From Siniperca chuatsi (Eukaryota > Chordata > Actinopteri > Centrarchiformes > Sinipercidae): 64,000 bases of DNA. Numbering within the stretch: position 1 is the first letter of the stretch; each line of letters starts with the position of its first letter. Position numbers and translations under genes: made by a program. The notes beneath the pieces were generated by a model that saw only the letters and a program-made list of their open reading frames with translations, had not been told where the DNA came from and did no database searches. The stretch is taken from NCBI RefSeq assembly GCF_020085105.1, contig NC_058063.1, positions 15,423,262 to 15,487,261 of the forward strand, written 5' to 3'. This document shows, in pieces, positions 46,701-57,449 of the stretch.

Positions 46701-48225
46701 GGAAATCTCGTGCTGCTCGACATAATTTCAACAGCAATAGACCTATAGCTTACAGGGACCGGTACAGGTGGAGTGAAATGTCCATGCGGGTGCGGATCTT
46801 GGAGAAAATAATTTGTTGGGTGGATGATTATTGTGTAAATGTGGATTCGGATCACTCAGAGCGCATAACCACTTCGCGCATAACCACTGCACACCCAGTT
46901 GGTGTTCGTTAAAAAATATTTTTATACATTATTTCTTTAATCAGACCTGCTAAATTTCAGGCGCACCAGTGAGACCAATGAAAATGTTTAGTCGCACTTG
47001 ACATGGTTGCACCTTGGAGCCCTGCAAAGTCATTCGTATTTGCTAGAAATGTGGATTTTTGTCTTTTCATCATGAGGTCATCTATAACATGTATTCAGAG
47101 GGAAGTTAAAATTTCTCCACTAAACCATAACTGGGTGTGGGTGGATATATGTTATCAGTAACAAATGTTGACTCAAACACTGACAAGATTTCTGGAATTT
47201 ACCCTGGAGGGCATAGGACTCTTTGACAGAGAGTGGGACTCCCAGTAAAGGCAGTCGGTCCTCCAGCACCTCCTCTCCTCCAGTTTCCTCCTCAATCAGC
47301 TTGTCGACCTGGGCCGCCTCTTGGAGGGCAGCATCGAACCTGGACGGAGAGAGAGAGAGAAATTAATTATTTGACCCAATTCTGTTTAATTCCTGATTAA
47401 AAAGGCTTGATTTTAAGATTGTGCATCATAGTGGAAACTGTAAATATGGCAGGATTTGCGTTTTGCCATGACAGTTATTACATTTTATACAATTAATACA
47501 CTTTTAAGCAACAAATTTCAGATTTTCTGTTTCAGTTTGTCAAAAGATGGTATCAAATATGACAGATGATGGCGCAAGTACATCTTGTACAAGTTAAAAA
47601 GAAAAATGGCAGCATTAAAAGTAACAATAATTTAGCTCCAAACACCTACAAGGAGGAATAATTATTAATAAAAGAAACATGTAAGCATAATAGGACTGCA
47701 ACTAACTATTATTTTAATTACCAGTTAATACGACGACTATTTTCTCGATTAATTGATCCATTATTTTGTCCATAAAATGTCAGAAAATAGTGAAAATAGT
47801 GAAAAATGTTATAATTTCCAACAGCTCAATGTAACGTCTTTAAATGTCTTGTTTTGTCCGACCAACCCACAAATATTCAGTTTACAACAAAGAAATTCAT
47901 CAAATCCTCACATTTGAGAAGCTTGAACCAGCAAATATTTGCTTAAAAGAATAAGTAAAATGATTATTCGACTATTAAAAACAGGTGACGATTAATTTTC
48001 TATTGATCGACTAATCGATTAATCGACTAATCGTTGCAGCTCTAGAGCACAACAACCATAAAAATTATTGAATGGATGGACTGATTCTTTCTTGCCTGTC
48101 TTTTACAACAGCGTTCAGAAGAGGGTTGACTTCCTGGATCCTGTCAATGTAAGCCTGCACCACCTCCACACTTGACACCTGCAGAAACACAACATTTAGA
48201 TTATGTAAATGCGTGATAGGACTAG

Positions 48226-48263
<38 letters not shown>

Positions 48264-48992
48264 GTCAGAGAAAAGAAGAAAAGTCAAACTGCCAGAATTA
48301 TCAATTAGCCTATTAATAATTCTGTTATAATATGTCAGAAGTAGTTCAAAAAAATCCCAGATGACTTCCTCAGAAGATTTTCTATCATAGAAGATATTCA
48401 CATTTCACAAGCTGAAACTAATGCATGTTTGCTTAAAAATGGGCTATTGTAGAGCACCTGCTTCTATTATGTTGTGTATAATGATAAGAAGCCCAGGTGT
48501 GTGCTGTGCACGAAAATAAAACTGTAGGGAAACGATCCTTAGAGAGTGCACCAGAGGTTCAGCTGGCTTTGGTTAGAATAAGGGTTTATTATTGAAAACT
48601 AAGCTACATGAATGTAAGAAAAACTCTGCTACTGACAAGCCAGACTTAAAGACAAAGAGCTTCTTTAACATTTGTGAGTCTAAACAACCATTAACGTAAA
48701 ACAGTTAAGTAAGAAGTGATTAATTGTTAGACTGAAGCCAATTAAACATGCTAAACCCCGTCTGTCCAGCCGCATACGTCACTTGGTTTGGCCGAGTACA
48801 CACCTCTTTTCGTCGGATCTTCTTGGCGAGCTGCGTCGCTGACATGACCAGCAGCGGGTTGCTGGCGGGCGGGAGCTTCTTCCAGGACTTAACGGTTCTC
48901 CGAGGCGAGAACAGCCGAAAAAGCGCAAAGAGGACTCCCGATACTGCCTTGAAGAGCCATACCTGAGCCTTTTCCAGACGGCTCGGTGCCAT
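37532..48992 (-). CDS. faah2: Fatty-acid amide hydrolase 2 (FAAH2), complete, 11 coding exons
   Basis: FAAH2 is a membrane-anchored amidase-signature serine hydrolase that cleaves fatty-acid amides such as oleamide and anandamide. The spliced frame encodes 529 residues (human 532). Residues about 9-29 are a hydrophobic N-terminal anchor. The catalytic triad is visible at human positions minus one: Lys130 in L-S-V-K-E-S, Ser205 in P-G-G-S-S-G-G-E-G and nucleophile Ser229 in G-S-D-I-G-G-S-I-R. The C-terminal part has G-V-F-L-Y-P-S-H-P-R-V-A-P-K-H and G-L-P-V-T-Q-C-P-L-G-L. Exons: 48992-48804, 48178-48096, 47339-47203, 45629-45420, 44548-44429, 43747-43612, 41638-41521, 41448-41329, 40306-40195, 38493-38305, 37707-37532 (1590 nt, frame kept throughout). 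Intron 2 uses a GC donor; the rest are GT-AG. Teleosts can carry more than one faah2 copy, and I cannot tell which this is. It is tail-to-tail with nelfa. Confidence 0.97.
38305..38493 (-). CDS. faah2: faah2 exon 10
   Basis: Codons 410-471, entered at GTCTTCAG. Contains D-G-V-F-L-Y-P-S-H-P-R-V-A-P-K-H and F-D-F-A-Y-T. Confidence 0.95.
38817..40041. mobile_element. Large foldback (long-TIR) DNA element in faah2 intron 9
   Basis: The left end TATGGACCCCCAAAGTGTTC and the right end in reverse complement, TATGGAACCCCAAAGTGTTC, differ at one base. Inverted similarity continues inward: AAATATATAAATGAA on both arms, and AGTTAGCTCCTGTTAGCTAG (39138-39157) opposite CTAGCTAACAGGAGCTAACT (39699-39718). 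Arms are several hundred bp each around a GC-richer centre. No transposase ORF, so non-autonomous. Confidence 0.85.
40195..40306 (-). CDS. faah2: faah2 exon 9
   Basis: Codons 372-408 with F-A-E-L-M-G-E-P-G-R-P-V-W-P-L-W-E-L. Entered at CTTTAG. An in-frame CAG nine bases further in is a possible alternative acceptor. Confidence 0.9.
41033..41054. repeat. GT microsatellite
   Basis: About ten GT units in faah2 intron 8. Confidence 0.85.
41329..41448 (-). CDS. faah2: faah2 exon 8
   Basis: Forty codons, residues 332-371, with E-L-R-Y-S-F-Q-I-W. Donor AAG|GTAGGT. Confidence 0.95.
41521..41638 (-). CDS. faah2: faah2 exon 7
   Basis: Codons 293-331 with V-D-L-K-K-L-R-F-F and H-D-G-G-S-P-L. Donor AAG|GTGTGT. 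Confidence 0.93.
41639..43611 (-). other. faah2: faah2 intron 6
   Basis: A 1973-bp intron. Beyond the repeat at 42095-42215 it holds only short chance ORFs on both strands. No further exon is needed to complete the protein. Confidence 0.7.
42095..42215 (+). repeat. Dispersed fish repeat fragment in faah2 intron 6
   Basis: TTTTATTTATATAGCCCAGT followed by ATCACAAATTTGCCTCAGGG is a very frequent fish repeat motif. Confidence 0.65.
43612..43747 (-). CDS. faah2: faah2 exon 6
   Basis: Codons 248-291 with S-S-G-P-M-C-R-Y-A-E-D-L. The donor AT|GTAAGA is phase 2. Confidence 0.93.
44429..44548 (-). CDS. faah2: faah2 exon 5 (nucleophile serine)
   Basis: Codons 208-246 with the core amidase signature I-G-V-G-S-D-I-G-G-S-I-R-M-P. 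Ser229 is the nucleophile. Confidence 0.95.
44640..45200 (-). repeat. Dispersed repeat in faah2 intron 4
   Basis: GTCAAAATCAATGTGGCAGA and ACCAGAGATATCGTC reappear, with changes, at 55132-55170, and ACATTACCCACAATGCAGCT is a familiar fish MITE block. Boundaries are approximate. Confidence 0.5.
45420..45629 (-). CDS. faah2: faah2 exon 4 (cis-serine)
   Basis: Codons 138-206, entered at GTTGCAG. Contains A-I-P-L-G-V-T-N-T-S-E-L-C-M-W and N-N-P-Y-D-L, ending P-G-G-S-S with Ser205. Confidence 0.95.
45719..47026. mobile_element. hAT-like TIR element with a probable nested element, faah2 intron 3
   Basis: The inverted ends GCAGGGCTCCA (45719) and TGGAGCCCTGC (47026) enclose about 1.3 kb. Matching inner parts are TGGTGGCACTGGTGCACCTA on the left and, in reverse complement, TGGTCTCACTGGTGCGCCTG on the right. 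A second repeat, GATGCGCGGATCGCAG to GGGTGCGGATCTTGGAG (about 46118-46810), seems inserted inside. No intact ORF. Confidence 0.75.
46371..46391. repeat. CA microsatellite
   Basis: About ten CA units inside the hAT-like element. Confidence 0.85.
47203..47339 (-). CDS. faah2: faah2 exon 3 (catalytic Lys)
   Basis: Codons 92-136, entered at CCGTCCAG. Contains L-L-G-V-P-L-S-V-K-E-S with catalytic Lys130. Confidence 0.95.
47691..48044. mobile_element. TAGGGCTGCAA-family TIR element in faah2 intron 2
   Basis: TAGGACTGCAACTAACTATT at the left and ATCGTTGCAGCTCTA at the right bound a 354-bp AT-rich element. It is the cleanest copy here, with AAATGTCTTGTTTTGTCCGA and CAAATCCTCACATTTGAGAA inside. Confidence 0.85.
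48096..48178 (-). CDS. faah2: faah2 exon 2, with GC splice donor
   Basis: Codons 64-90 plus two bases, with V-E-V-V-Q-A-Y-I-D-R-I. It ends GACAG| followed by GCAAGA: the only ending that keeps frame into exon 3 and matches the human exon border uses GC instead of GT. Confidence 0.93.
48228..48262. repeat. CA microsatellite next to faah2 exon 2
   Basis: About 17 CA units some 50 bp upstream (in gene direction) of the exon 2 acceptor. Confidence 0.9.
48804..48992 (-). CDS. faah2: faah2 exon 1 (membrane anchor)
   Basis: Residues 1-63, starting M-A-P-S and including the hydrophobic anchor and A-T-Q-L-A-K-K-I-R. The donor is GAG|GTGTGT. Confidence 0.95.
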
Positions 48993-49230
48993 GTTTCCAC
49001 CGCGGAGGGAAGACGGAAGGTCAACGGTTCTTCGGCCGCGGTCACGCCGACTCTGTTGCCAACCCTACGGAACACCGCCTAGCATACAACGGCTGGACGC
49101 TATATATATACCTGCTAGTCAAGTTAGCATAGGTTATCGAGGGTGGGGATAGAACCGGAAATGTCCCTTCAAAATAAAATTATTTAATGGTCTCTATATA
49201 GCAACTTTGTCGATTAGATTCAGCTTTATA
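48993..49230 (-). promoter_or_regulatory. faah2: faah2 5' flank
   Basis: The first 90 bp above the start codon are CpG-rich (CGGCCGCGGTCACGCCGAC region, about 49033-49051), which suits a CpG-type promoter. No TATA box at a convincing distance; ATATATATA at 49102 is the only candidate. Confidence 0.4.
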
Positions 49231-49420
49231 GTCACAGCCTGAGGTGGAATGTAATTTACTCTCAGTACTGCACTTAAGTACACTGTGAGGGTACTTGTAC
49301 TTTACTTGAGTTTTTCCATTTTATTCTACTTTAAACGTTTACTACATTTCAGGGGTAAATATTGCACATTTTATTCCACTAAATAAGATTTTAATGTATG
49401 TATTTGGTTATTTGTCAAAC
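49230..49420 (-). mobile_element. Partial CAGTGGTGGAA-family element
   Basis: GTACTTGTACTTTACTTGAG, TTTTCCATTTTATTCTACTT and ACTACATTTCAGGGGTAAAT are family blocks. Confidence 0.65.
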
Positions 49421-50474
49421 GACATTTTCCATGGTCAACAATGAACTTTCAAGGTAAATCTAAAATTGCATCCCACAATGACTATGTATGCAATTTTATT
49501 TTGAAAATTTCAACCGGAACATATATGTTGATTCATTGTGGCTACTTGACAGTGACCTATATCGGCCCCCGAGGGAATCAAAGGTAAAGTTTAACCTGTG
49601 AATTTAACATACGTGTTGTTGCGTGAATGGCTCTATTGTGCGTATTAAACTGGTATTTGAATTGGAAATTTAGAGATAACCTTAAAAACATTTTATTACC
49701 AAACGATGAAACAGCAAATTCACGGTGAGAAAATGAACTTTTGCCTTCACACAGGCCAGAAATGAGCATATACTCACTGCATAATCAGACATTGTATTCG
49801 AATTAAAGACTTTAATCAATTTACACTCGCTATTTAGAAAATACTAAATATATATTAAGTATAGTATTATATCAGTATTAAAAATACTAAAATATCAGAA
49901 GCTTAGACATTATAGATACATGTACTGACAGCCTGTATAATAACATAATGCCCACGGTCTTATGCCTTGATCAGTAAGGAATAGAATTATAGTACGATAT
50001 TTTTTTGCAGGTGATTAAAATTAAATAAAACAGACAAAAATCCCAAACCCAGGTTTATGGTACCTAGGCTTCAATGAGGTCTCTGTCAACACTAGAGGGC
50101 AGCATTGCTAAAGGCTTTGATTCCTAATTAAACGTACAGAGCACGTAAACTGCCTCTGCAATGCAGGTCAGTGGGTTAGTGGAGAATCCATACTGTCTGT
50201 TACAGTCAGCTCATACTGCACCACCAACACAGTCTTCACACTGTGCAAGAGAAGTTTTACATGATGCATTTAGTGTCTGGTTTTTACCTCCACACAGACT
50301 ATATGAATTATGTTATTTAACCGTTTGAAAGACTGTGAAGACAGCCTTTGATAACATCTTATCAGTGTTACTGCATGTTCTTGCCTTTTATCTCATTGCT
50401 ATCTATTTTTAGCTTCATTTCTCTTTTTCCTGTGATACCAAAATAAATAAATAGAGACCCAGCTTGTTTTAAAA

Positions 50475-51172
50475 TCAGTGGTGCAATGTAACTAAGTGTT
50501 AAAATCTGAGGAACTTGTACTTTACTTAAATATTTCAGTTTTATGTTACTCCTGACTTATACTCCACTACTTTTTAGTAATAAATACTTAAACTCTCACT
50601 CCACTACATTTATCTGAGAGCTATAGTTACTAGTTACTTTGCAGATTAAGATTATACATACAGAACATATGATCATCCAATGAAATATTGTTACAAATTA
50701 AACTAATCAACAGTATATATAACAGTAAAATGCTACTTCCACAGTAATGCCCAATAATCCAATGATAAGATATAATATGTAGCAATAAGACGGTGTAGTC
50801 CCTCAATCATCCAGGAGTGTTCTATCGTAGAAAAGGTTTCAGTCGTAGTCATCTGGACACTGTTTTCAGAATCAAGACGTTTCGGCTCCCATCCGGAAGT
50901 CATTCTCAATTGTGAAATGGGACGGGAATGGAGATTTCCCGGGATTTCCGTCCCATTTTTTCACAATTGAGAATGACTTCCGGATGGGAGCCGAAACGTC
51001 TTGATTCTGAAAACAGTGTCCAGATGACTACGACTGAAACCTTTTCTATAATATGTAGCAATATAACAATCTCAAGGGCTGTTTTTCTGCATAGCAAATA
51101 CTTTTACTTTAAGTACATTGTGCTGATAGTACTTCTACCCTGTTTTTCTGAAATCAACTGTTAAACCACTGA
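50475..51172 (-). mobile_element. CAGTGGTGGAA-family element interrupted by a hairpin insertion
   Basis: ATCAGTGGTGCAATGTAACT at the left and TTAAACCACTGACG at the right are the outer ends. The element is split at 50788-51046 by the hairpin listed next, so that insertion is younger. Confidence 0.7.
50771..51063. mobile_element. Hairpin insertion flanked by a perfect 17-bp direct repeat
   Basis: The direct repeat TATAATATGTAGCAATA occurs at 50771-50787 and 51047-51063. Between them, arms 50828-50925 and 50948-51048 are inverted copies of each other, identical apart from a three-base length difference in an A/T run, around a 22-bp loop. The arms include GACGTTTCGGCTCCCATCCG. About 40 bp at the left (50788-50827) are not duplicated. 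No ORF of its own. Confidence 0.9.
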
Positions 51173-52929
51173 CGGCACTTGCATCAGCCTTAACCTGCAT
51201 AGATTTGAGTTTTTCAGTGGATTTGTTACCTGAAACTATGTAAACTCATGTAATCAGATTTATTTTAAAGAGCAACTTGATGGTATTTATATGTTAAACA
51301 GTTGCTCCTGTAGCTTTTATTTAAATTAAAAAGCAACTAAGTTGGCCTGATAAATGTTTCACTAATGTGAGGGGGTTTGTGCATTTATCATACTAGTTGA
51401 AAACGTCATATTAGGGCTTGACTGTGTGACTAAAAATAATGTGAAATCAATAAAATCCACAGAATGGCAGCATACACCCTGCTGAGCTATTTATTGATCG
51501 TCTTATCAAGAGATTAAGAGATGATGCTTGGAGGCAGGACATTTTAGTTCAGTTTCTTCACATTCACATTCTGTCAGCTGAAGAAAGTGGATGCTTTGCA
51601 CACTTTGAAATGCTGCAACCTTTTTCCACACAGGCGTTCCAACCTGTTAACCCATTAACACACAGCTGAGAGGCAATGCTTTATCTTCAGCAAATAAACT
51701 GCATTTTCTGTTGACAAAATGAATTAAATACTCCTCGAAGGGGTACGCCCAGTCCAAAAAACACAACACAAACATATCACGATCCCAACCGAGTGGAGAA
51801 AAACAGATAATTCCTTACCTGTAAGGTGAAACCTGAAGCTCAGAAAACTACCGGGCGTGTAGAGACAAGAGGGGAAACCTGGGAAAACACATTTGACAGT
51901 GTTTCCTTCTGCGTGTGAAGCTGCAGGAGAAATGCTGCTGTCTGGGGAAGTGCATAAAGCAAATGTAACTGCAGTGAACTGGCCATTATTTTGAGATTAT
52001 GTCTTTGCCATGTGCTCTGTCATGTTTCATGGGAGCTTTTGTGAATGCAAGCCTTCAGGGTAAAATAATACAGGGTCAGTGAACAACAGAGTATTAGTGC
52101 TTTGGGCACTTTTGTATTGATTTCCATCTTCTTTCCTGTCTCTGTTGTCACGGGATACACGCAACATGCCATCCACCTATAGCTCATTATTTTGACTCTC
52201 ACACTGTAGAAAAAACATCAAATTTTGTTTGATAAGTGTTACTCAGTTCTCCCTGGAAACACTCAATGGATCACATATAGTATTATCCATGGCATTTAAT
52301 TTTCCTAATGAGATAACAGACAAAAAACCCCGTCTGGTTCAGTCATCTGTGAGTGGACAGTAATTTACTTTACTGTTCTCTTTGGATGAAGCAGCACTTC
52401 AGTCTGATCCACTTTCCAGCACCTGGAGACCAATGCAGGCTGATACGTCTGTCCCTTGGGGTTAAAACGCTGACTGTGTGTCTGTTAATGTGCCATTATT
52501 TAAAATGAAAGTTAGTCAATATTTTTCACTATTGTTCTTCACAGGGTGGGAAAGGGATGTAAAACATCATGGGATTTTCCACTAAAATCACGATTAATTC
52601 TGCTTTTTTTAGGTTATTCAGCTGTTTAGTAATGCAAGGTGACTGCCATCCACTGTTTGAGAGTAGATGAAAACAGCCTCTAAATGTGCAAAGAAAGTAA
52701 CATTTTCTGGCAGTTTTTTATATAAATGTTTGAAATGATTTGCTGTAGCTTCTTGGACACATGTCGGCTTGTAATATCCGGAGGCTTCGTATCTTCTAAA
52801 AGTACTTTTTAAGATTCTGATTCACACAAACCAACAAAATGCTGCTTTTTGTTTTGTGAAGGCTTTTTGTTGATTTGTGCACATCATTTATCTTTAAATA
52901 AATATTTACTTCTTGCAAAAAAATAGCCA

Positions 52930-53225
52930 TTCAGACTTATTCTGTTTATTCTATTTATTGCTTCCTGTCTATATTGTACATATGTAGTTATATTTAATTG
53001 CTGCATTAATTTATACTGTACATTTTGTACATGGTTGTTTTGTATATATCACAGATACATCCCGTCTGTATCACTACACCATCAGTTTATTGGTTATTCT
53101 GCAAATTATTATTTATATATATATCTATATGCACTTTTGCTCCAGTTTGCACTATCTGGTTAGACGCTAAAGTGCATTTAATCGTACTGGCACTTACTGA
53201 ATCTAGTCTGATCTGATCTAATCTA
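52930..53225 (+). mobile_element. 3' end of an L2-like LINE
   Basis: GCACTTTTGCTCCAGTTTGC, GGTTAGACGCTAAAGTGCAT and the tail TCTGATCTGATCTAATCTA are typical of fish L2-type 3' UTRs. No reverse transcriptase is left. Confidence 0.7.
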
Positions 53226-55107
53226 TTTTTAATCTTGTTTCCTTCGGTGGTCTTGAAAACCTTTCCCCCCTCTTTATTTGAAGTAGTTTTCATATCTAAA
53301 CATGAAATTTCCACTTCCTGTTGCATCTGAAAGCATCAAATTATGTTTTCACAAGCAAAATAATAATCTGCCAAGTTTAAAATATATAAAAATTAGGTGA
53401 AGTTTTCTGAAACTGCTGTGATATGAAACCAGGACTTGAAAAACATTGTTCACATACAGTATGAAGTATCATAAGTAGAATAATTTCTGACTATTCAGCA
53501 TTTTTTCTTTGATTCTTTGGTCACCTAATCATTACACCATCAATACAACACAAAACATGCAGCATGGATGGATGTTTTCAAATATCTGCATATTTGGTCT
53601 GTAAATCATTTTTAATATTACATGTCCACCTTCACATAATTGTTTAGAATTGTAAATATTCACAATTTCTGGAAGATTATTAATTTATTAAATTCTGTTA
53701 ATACAAAAACAATTATCTTGTTTTTATGTATAAGAAAATATTCACCAAAAAAAAGAAGACGAACGTGTTCTTTTACGTCTTATTTATGAGGACATTTTTA
53801 ATAAAAGCATTAATGATTATTGGAGCTTATTTCGTCCATCTTTTTAAAATAAAACATGTACTGTATTATGTTTGTATTGTGTATTTATGTGTGTTACATG
53901 TGGCTTCCCCCATCAGTAGCAGCACCATCTCCACTTGTCTATTTGTCTACTTGGCAGTAGCTTTTCGTCCAGCACGGGAGGAGGGGGAGGTTGAAGAGGG
54001 AGGTGGGGGTGGGGGGAGCACCCCTCTGCTCCTCCTTTGGGGACTGACGTGTGGGCACATGAAACAGCTGGTGTGCTCCAAAAACCAATTATAGAGGCCC
54101 CCGGCCCCCCTCCTGGCTGCCTGTAAGGCCGGGCAGGGGAGAGTGTGATCGTTAGCACCCACAGATGAGTCTTAACAAGGGGCCACCTCCGGGACGGTCC
54201 GATGGGAGACACAGCAGGCTCAGGATATAGATTTGACTGTCCCGACCTGGACGTATAGGTGGAAATTGGAATTTCAGATGCAAGAGAGGCTTTGATGTTT
54301 TATTTACATTGTACATTGAGAGCGGGGGTCCTGAACAGGGCACTGTACAGATTTGGGGGTCTTCCGGTGTGTGATACAGTCAAATTCTTAGCTGGAGTCA
54401 TTTTAATGTGGCTGAATACAGTTTTCAATATCACAGATACTTTTTGTGTAGAAAAGAAATAAAAATATAAAGTAAGCCTCATTTAGTGGGTGAGCTTCTT
54501 TCACTCACTGTAACTAAAAGCTTGTGCATCAGTTTTAGTTCCTACATTTCCTACTGGGCTCTGTAAGGATTGATCTGGAATCTGAACGGCTCAGGTGTTA
54601 GATGCAGCAGGAGCGTGCTATTGATTCCCTTCCTACTGGCCGTTGTTAAAACTTTTCAGCAGGGGATCTGAATAAGAACCACATGAGCTAGCCTCATTAA
54701 AATACATGTTTTGTCCCACATGACGCCGTAAGAAAGATGGACTTATATTGATATTAAACCCTGCATGTATTCTTACTATAACGGCGGAAAAAGAAATTAT
54801 AAGTGAATTTGTGGTTAAGATAATAAGCTACTGTTTTGCTGACTTAAATAAATACTGAGTTGGCCCTTCTGATAGTAGAAGACAAATACAGGACTGTTGA
54901 AATCAGGTTGATTTGGGTCTGTCAGTCGTGTGAATTGGTTTCTGTGAGGGTTTTTGGTTTGGTTTGATTTCCTGACAACATTCTAATATATTGATAAAAT
55001 GCAACGTATCAGTTAGTTCCATCATTGTCCCTGGCGTTTTAACAGTCCACTCTCCATTTATCAAGATGGAGACAGGCATTCAGGGACATTTCAGTGACCA
55101 GTTTAAG

Positions 55108-55130
55108 TTTTTTTTTTTTTTTTTTTTTTT
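55108..55130. repeat. Poly(T) run
   Basis: Twenty-three Ts, adjacent to a repeat block shared with faah2 intron 4. Confidence 0.9.
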
Positions 55131-55214
55131 AAGTATCAAAATTGATGCAGCAGAATCAGAGACATCACAAATACAGTAGTGCTACCCAAGACCTGTAAAG
55201 AGACATGTGGTCTC

Positions 55215-55410
55215 AATGAAATGTCAACCTGCTGGTGGTGCTAGAGTAAAAGTCAGGGGTCAGGATCATGAATGTCTTTACAAAAGGTAATCCATCTAAT
55301 AGCTGTTGAGATATTTCAGTCTGGACCAAAGTGGTGGACCAACTGGCCGACCGAAATTGTCGTCCATAGCGGCCCTATGGATGCTAGCTAGTGGCTAGCA
55401 TGGCTAAAAT
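55215..55410 (+). repeat. Dispersed fish repeat, 3' half
   Basis: GAATGTCTTTACAAAAGGTA, GTTGAGATATTTCAGTCTGG and ACCAAAGTGGTGGACCAACT form a very common fish repeat block. Related to 8050-8130 and probably to 17585-17860. Confidence 0.75.
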
Positions 55411-55784
55411 TGCCATATGAACAAACAATTTTTAGCTTTTTAAAATGTTTCATACACATCCCCCAGAGTCACATCATATCATGGTTTTATAACATTCTTC
55501 CAGATGCAAATATCAATGAATAAAAAGTAAAAAACGAATGAAGATATCCACATTCTGGATACTATCTACTAGCCATTGTTTAGCCTTAAAGTTAGGAAGG
55601 TTTGGTTAGTTTGTCTCATTGTTTGCTCTTCACACATAGTTTAGTTATTTGAGTGATCTCTCTAAAAAGACAACAGAAAGTCTTCAGAGGACAATCTCTG
55701 CCCAAAAATATATATCCCCACTAGTCTAAAGTAACCCTGAGACCAGTCAGAAATGTCAGCAGGGGTCAACATAATCCCACATCT

Positions 55785-55818
55785 ACACACACACACACAC
55801 ATACACACACACACACAC
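55785..55818. repeat. CA microsatellite
   Basis: About 16 CA units with one AT interruption. Confidence 0.9.
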
Positions 55819-56629
55819 GCGTGAATGCTTGCACATAATCCCCACACACACGCTCAGTGAAGCCCAACTCGGACTCTAAACAAATATAACAGTCAGTGTG
55901 ATGAATAAGTGATCAGCAGCACTAAATAATAAATAGTACATATTATTATCAGCGACAATGGTGTGACTTTACTGTTTTTCCTCTGGCTTTAGGACAGAGC
56001 TAATAAACTGATTAATGCAGTGAGAGACCACAGATCTGTTCAACAGGAAGACATAAACCTCATCCTGAGCAGCTCAGAGAGACTCACACACCTCCGGATG
56101 AATGTGTTAACGGTGTGTCAGTATTTGGCTGCAAGGTGTGAGATGGCTCCACGCTGTATGACACACTTTTTTATGGCTCTTTGGCATCCAGCACCTTTGG
56201 GTGTCCCACACATTGTTGACAATCGGCTGTAAAGAGAATTAATAAAGTTCTCTATACATAAATATTCTGCAGCTACATAAACACACACATAAAATTAGGC
56301 TTCATTTGAACTCTGCTCACAGTGTCTGTGTGAAATATTTTAGAAGCTGAATTGTGGAAAAAAAGGCCAATTTGGACTAATTCCATCGAACACATCCGAA
56401 CTGGACTTGGCATTTATTTGTTATAACCTTATTTAATAACTACTTAAATGTTTTTATCAGGCTAATTCATAGTATTTCAACTGGAAAATGTCCACTCAGG
56501 AGATTTATAGACAGTCAGGTGGGGAGTTAGGGGCCTTTAATTGAATTTTTGGTCTCAGTCTTTAAATTAATTTGATAAATACCAGTTTAGCTGGACTACA
56601 TTTATGTGCAACACATCATGTAGTACACT

Positions 56630-56965
56630 GGTTCCCAACCTCTTTGGCTTGTGACCCTTTACAGCCTATCGATGCCTACTTGTGACCCTCTTCACAGGTT
56701 GTCTTTGCTCCGATGTGTTTTTCTTCCTCTTTAACATGTTAATCATCATGTGACCCATCAGATATATTTTGCAACCCCTTGGGGCATCTCAACCCCCAAC
56801 CAAGGCTAGATTACCAGCTGGGCAAAGCGTACAACTGCCCCAAAAGCCCCAGGTTCACTGCACGTCATACTATTTTAATAATCATACATTTGTTAGGGAA
56901 TTTGCACCAATATAGAATAATAAGCGAGGCAGGTTCTGCATTGTGTCTTGGGACCCTCGGTCACA
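56630..56965 (-). repeat. Dispersed repeat fragments
   Basis: 56630-56775 begins GGTTCCCAACCTCTTTGGCT, a common fish repeat end. 56800-56965 is the inverted counterpart of 27215-27345 (GATTACCAGCTGGGCAAAGC). Confidence 0.55.
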
Positions 56966-57449
56966 AATGAATAATTTAGTTCTTGTGCTTACATGATACA
57001 CATGTTAAAGTTGTAATGTTTACAACCAGTAATGGAGTACTGATTGGTCTCAGGGCATATTATCAAGCTGCCATGTATAGTATTCTGTGTATCTAATGGG
57101 AAGTTGCACAGAGGATGGTGGCAGTGAACAACAGGGGCCCAACAGTAAATGTTTGCTTCAGACAGACATACAGACTAGATTTGAAAATAATCACTGGATT
57201 AATCAAGGAATCCAGAGCAGATTTAATAAATAATAATAATAGGCTATCAATATAAGGGCTCTAGAAAGGCTCTCCATTCTGTGAACTGTGATTTTCTGTG
57301 GCACAAATATGACAATTTTCCAGTTAAATACATGCTGTAGCCGCTTTTGATTAGGAGAGTTGGTATACTGTAGCACAACCTTACATATAGGTGAGAACTG
57401 AGCCAGTTCAAGCGCCCCCACAGGTGCATTTATTTTTTTGCTGTGATCA

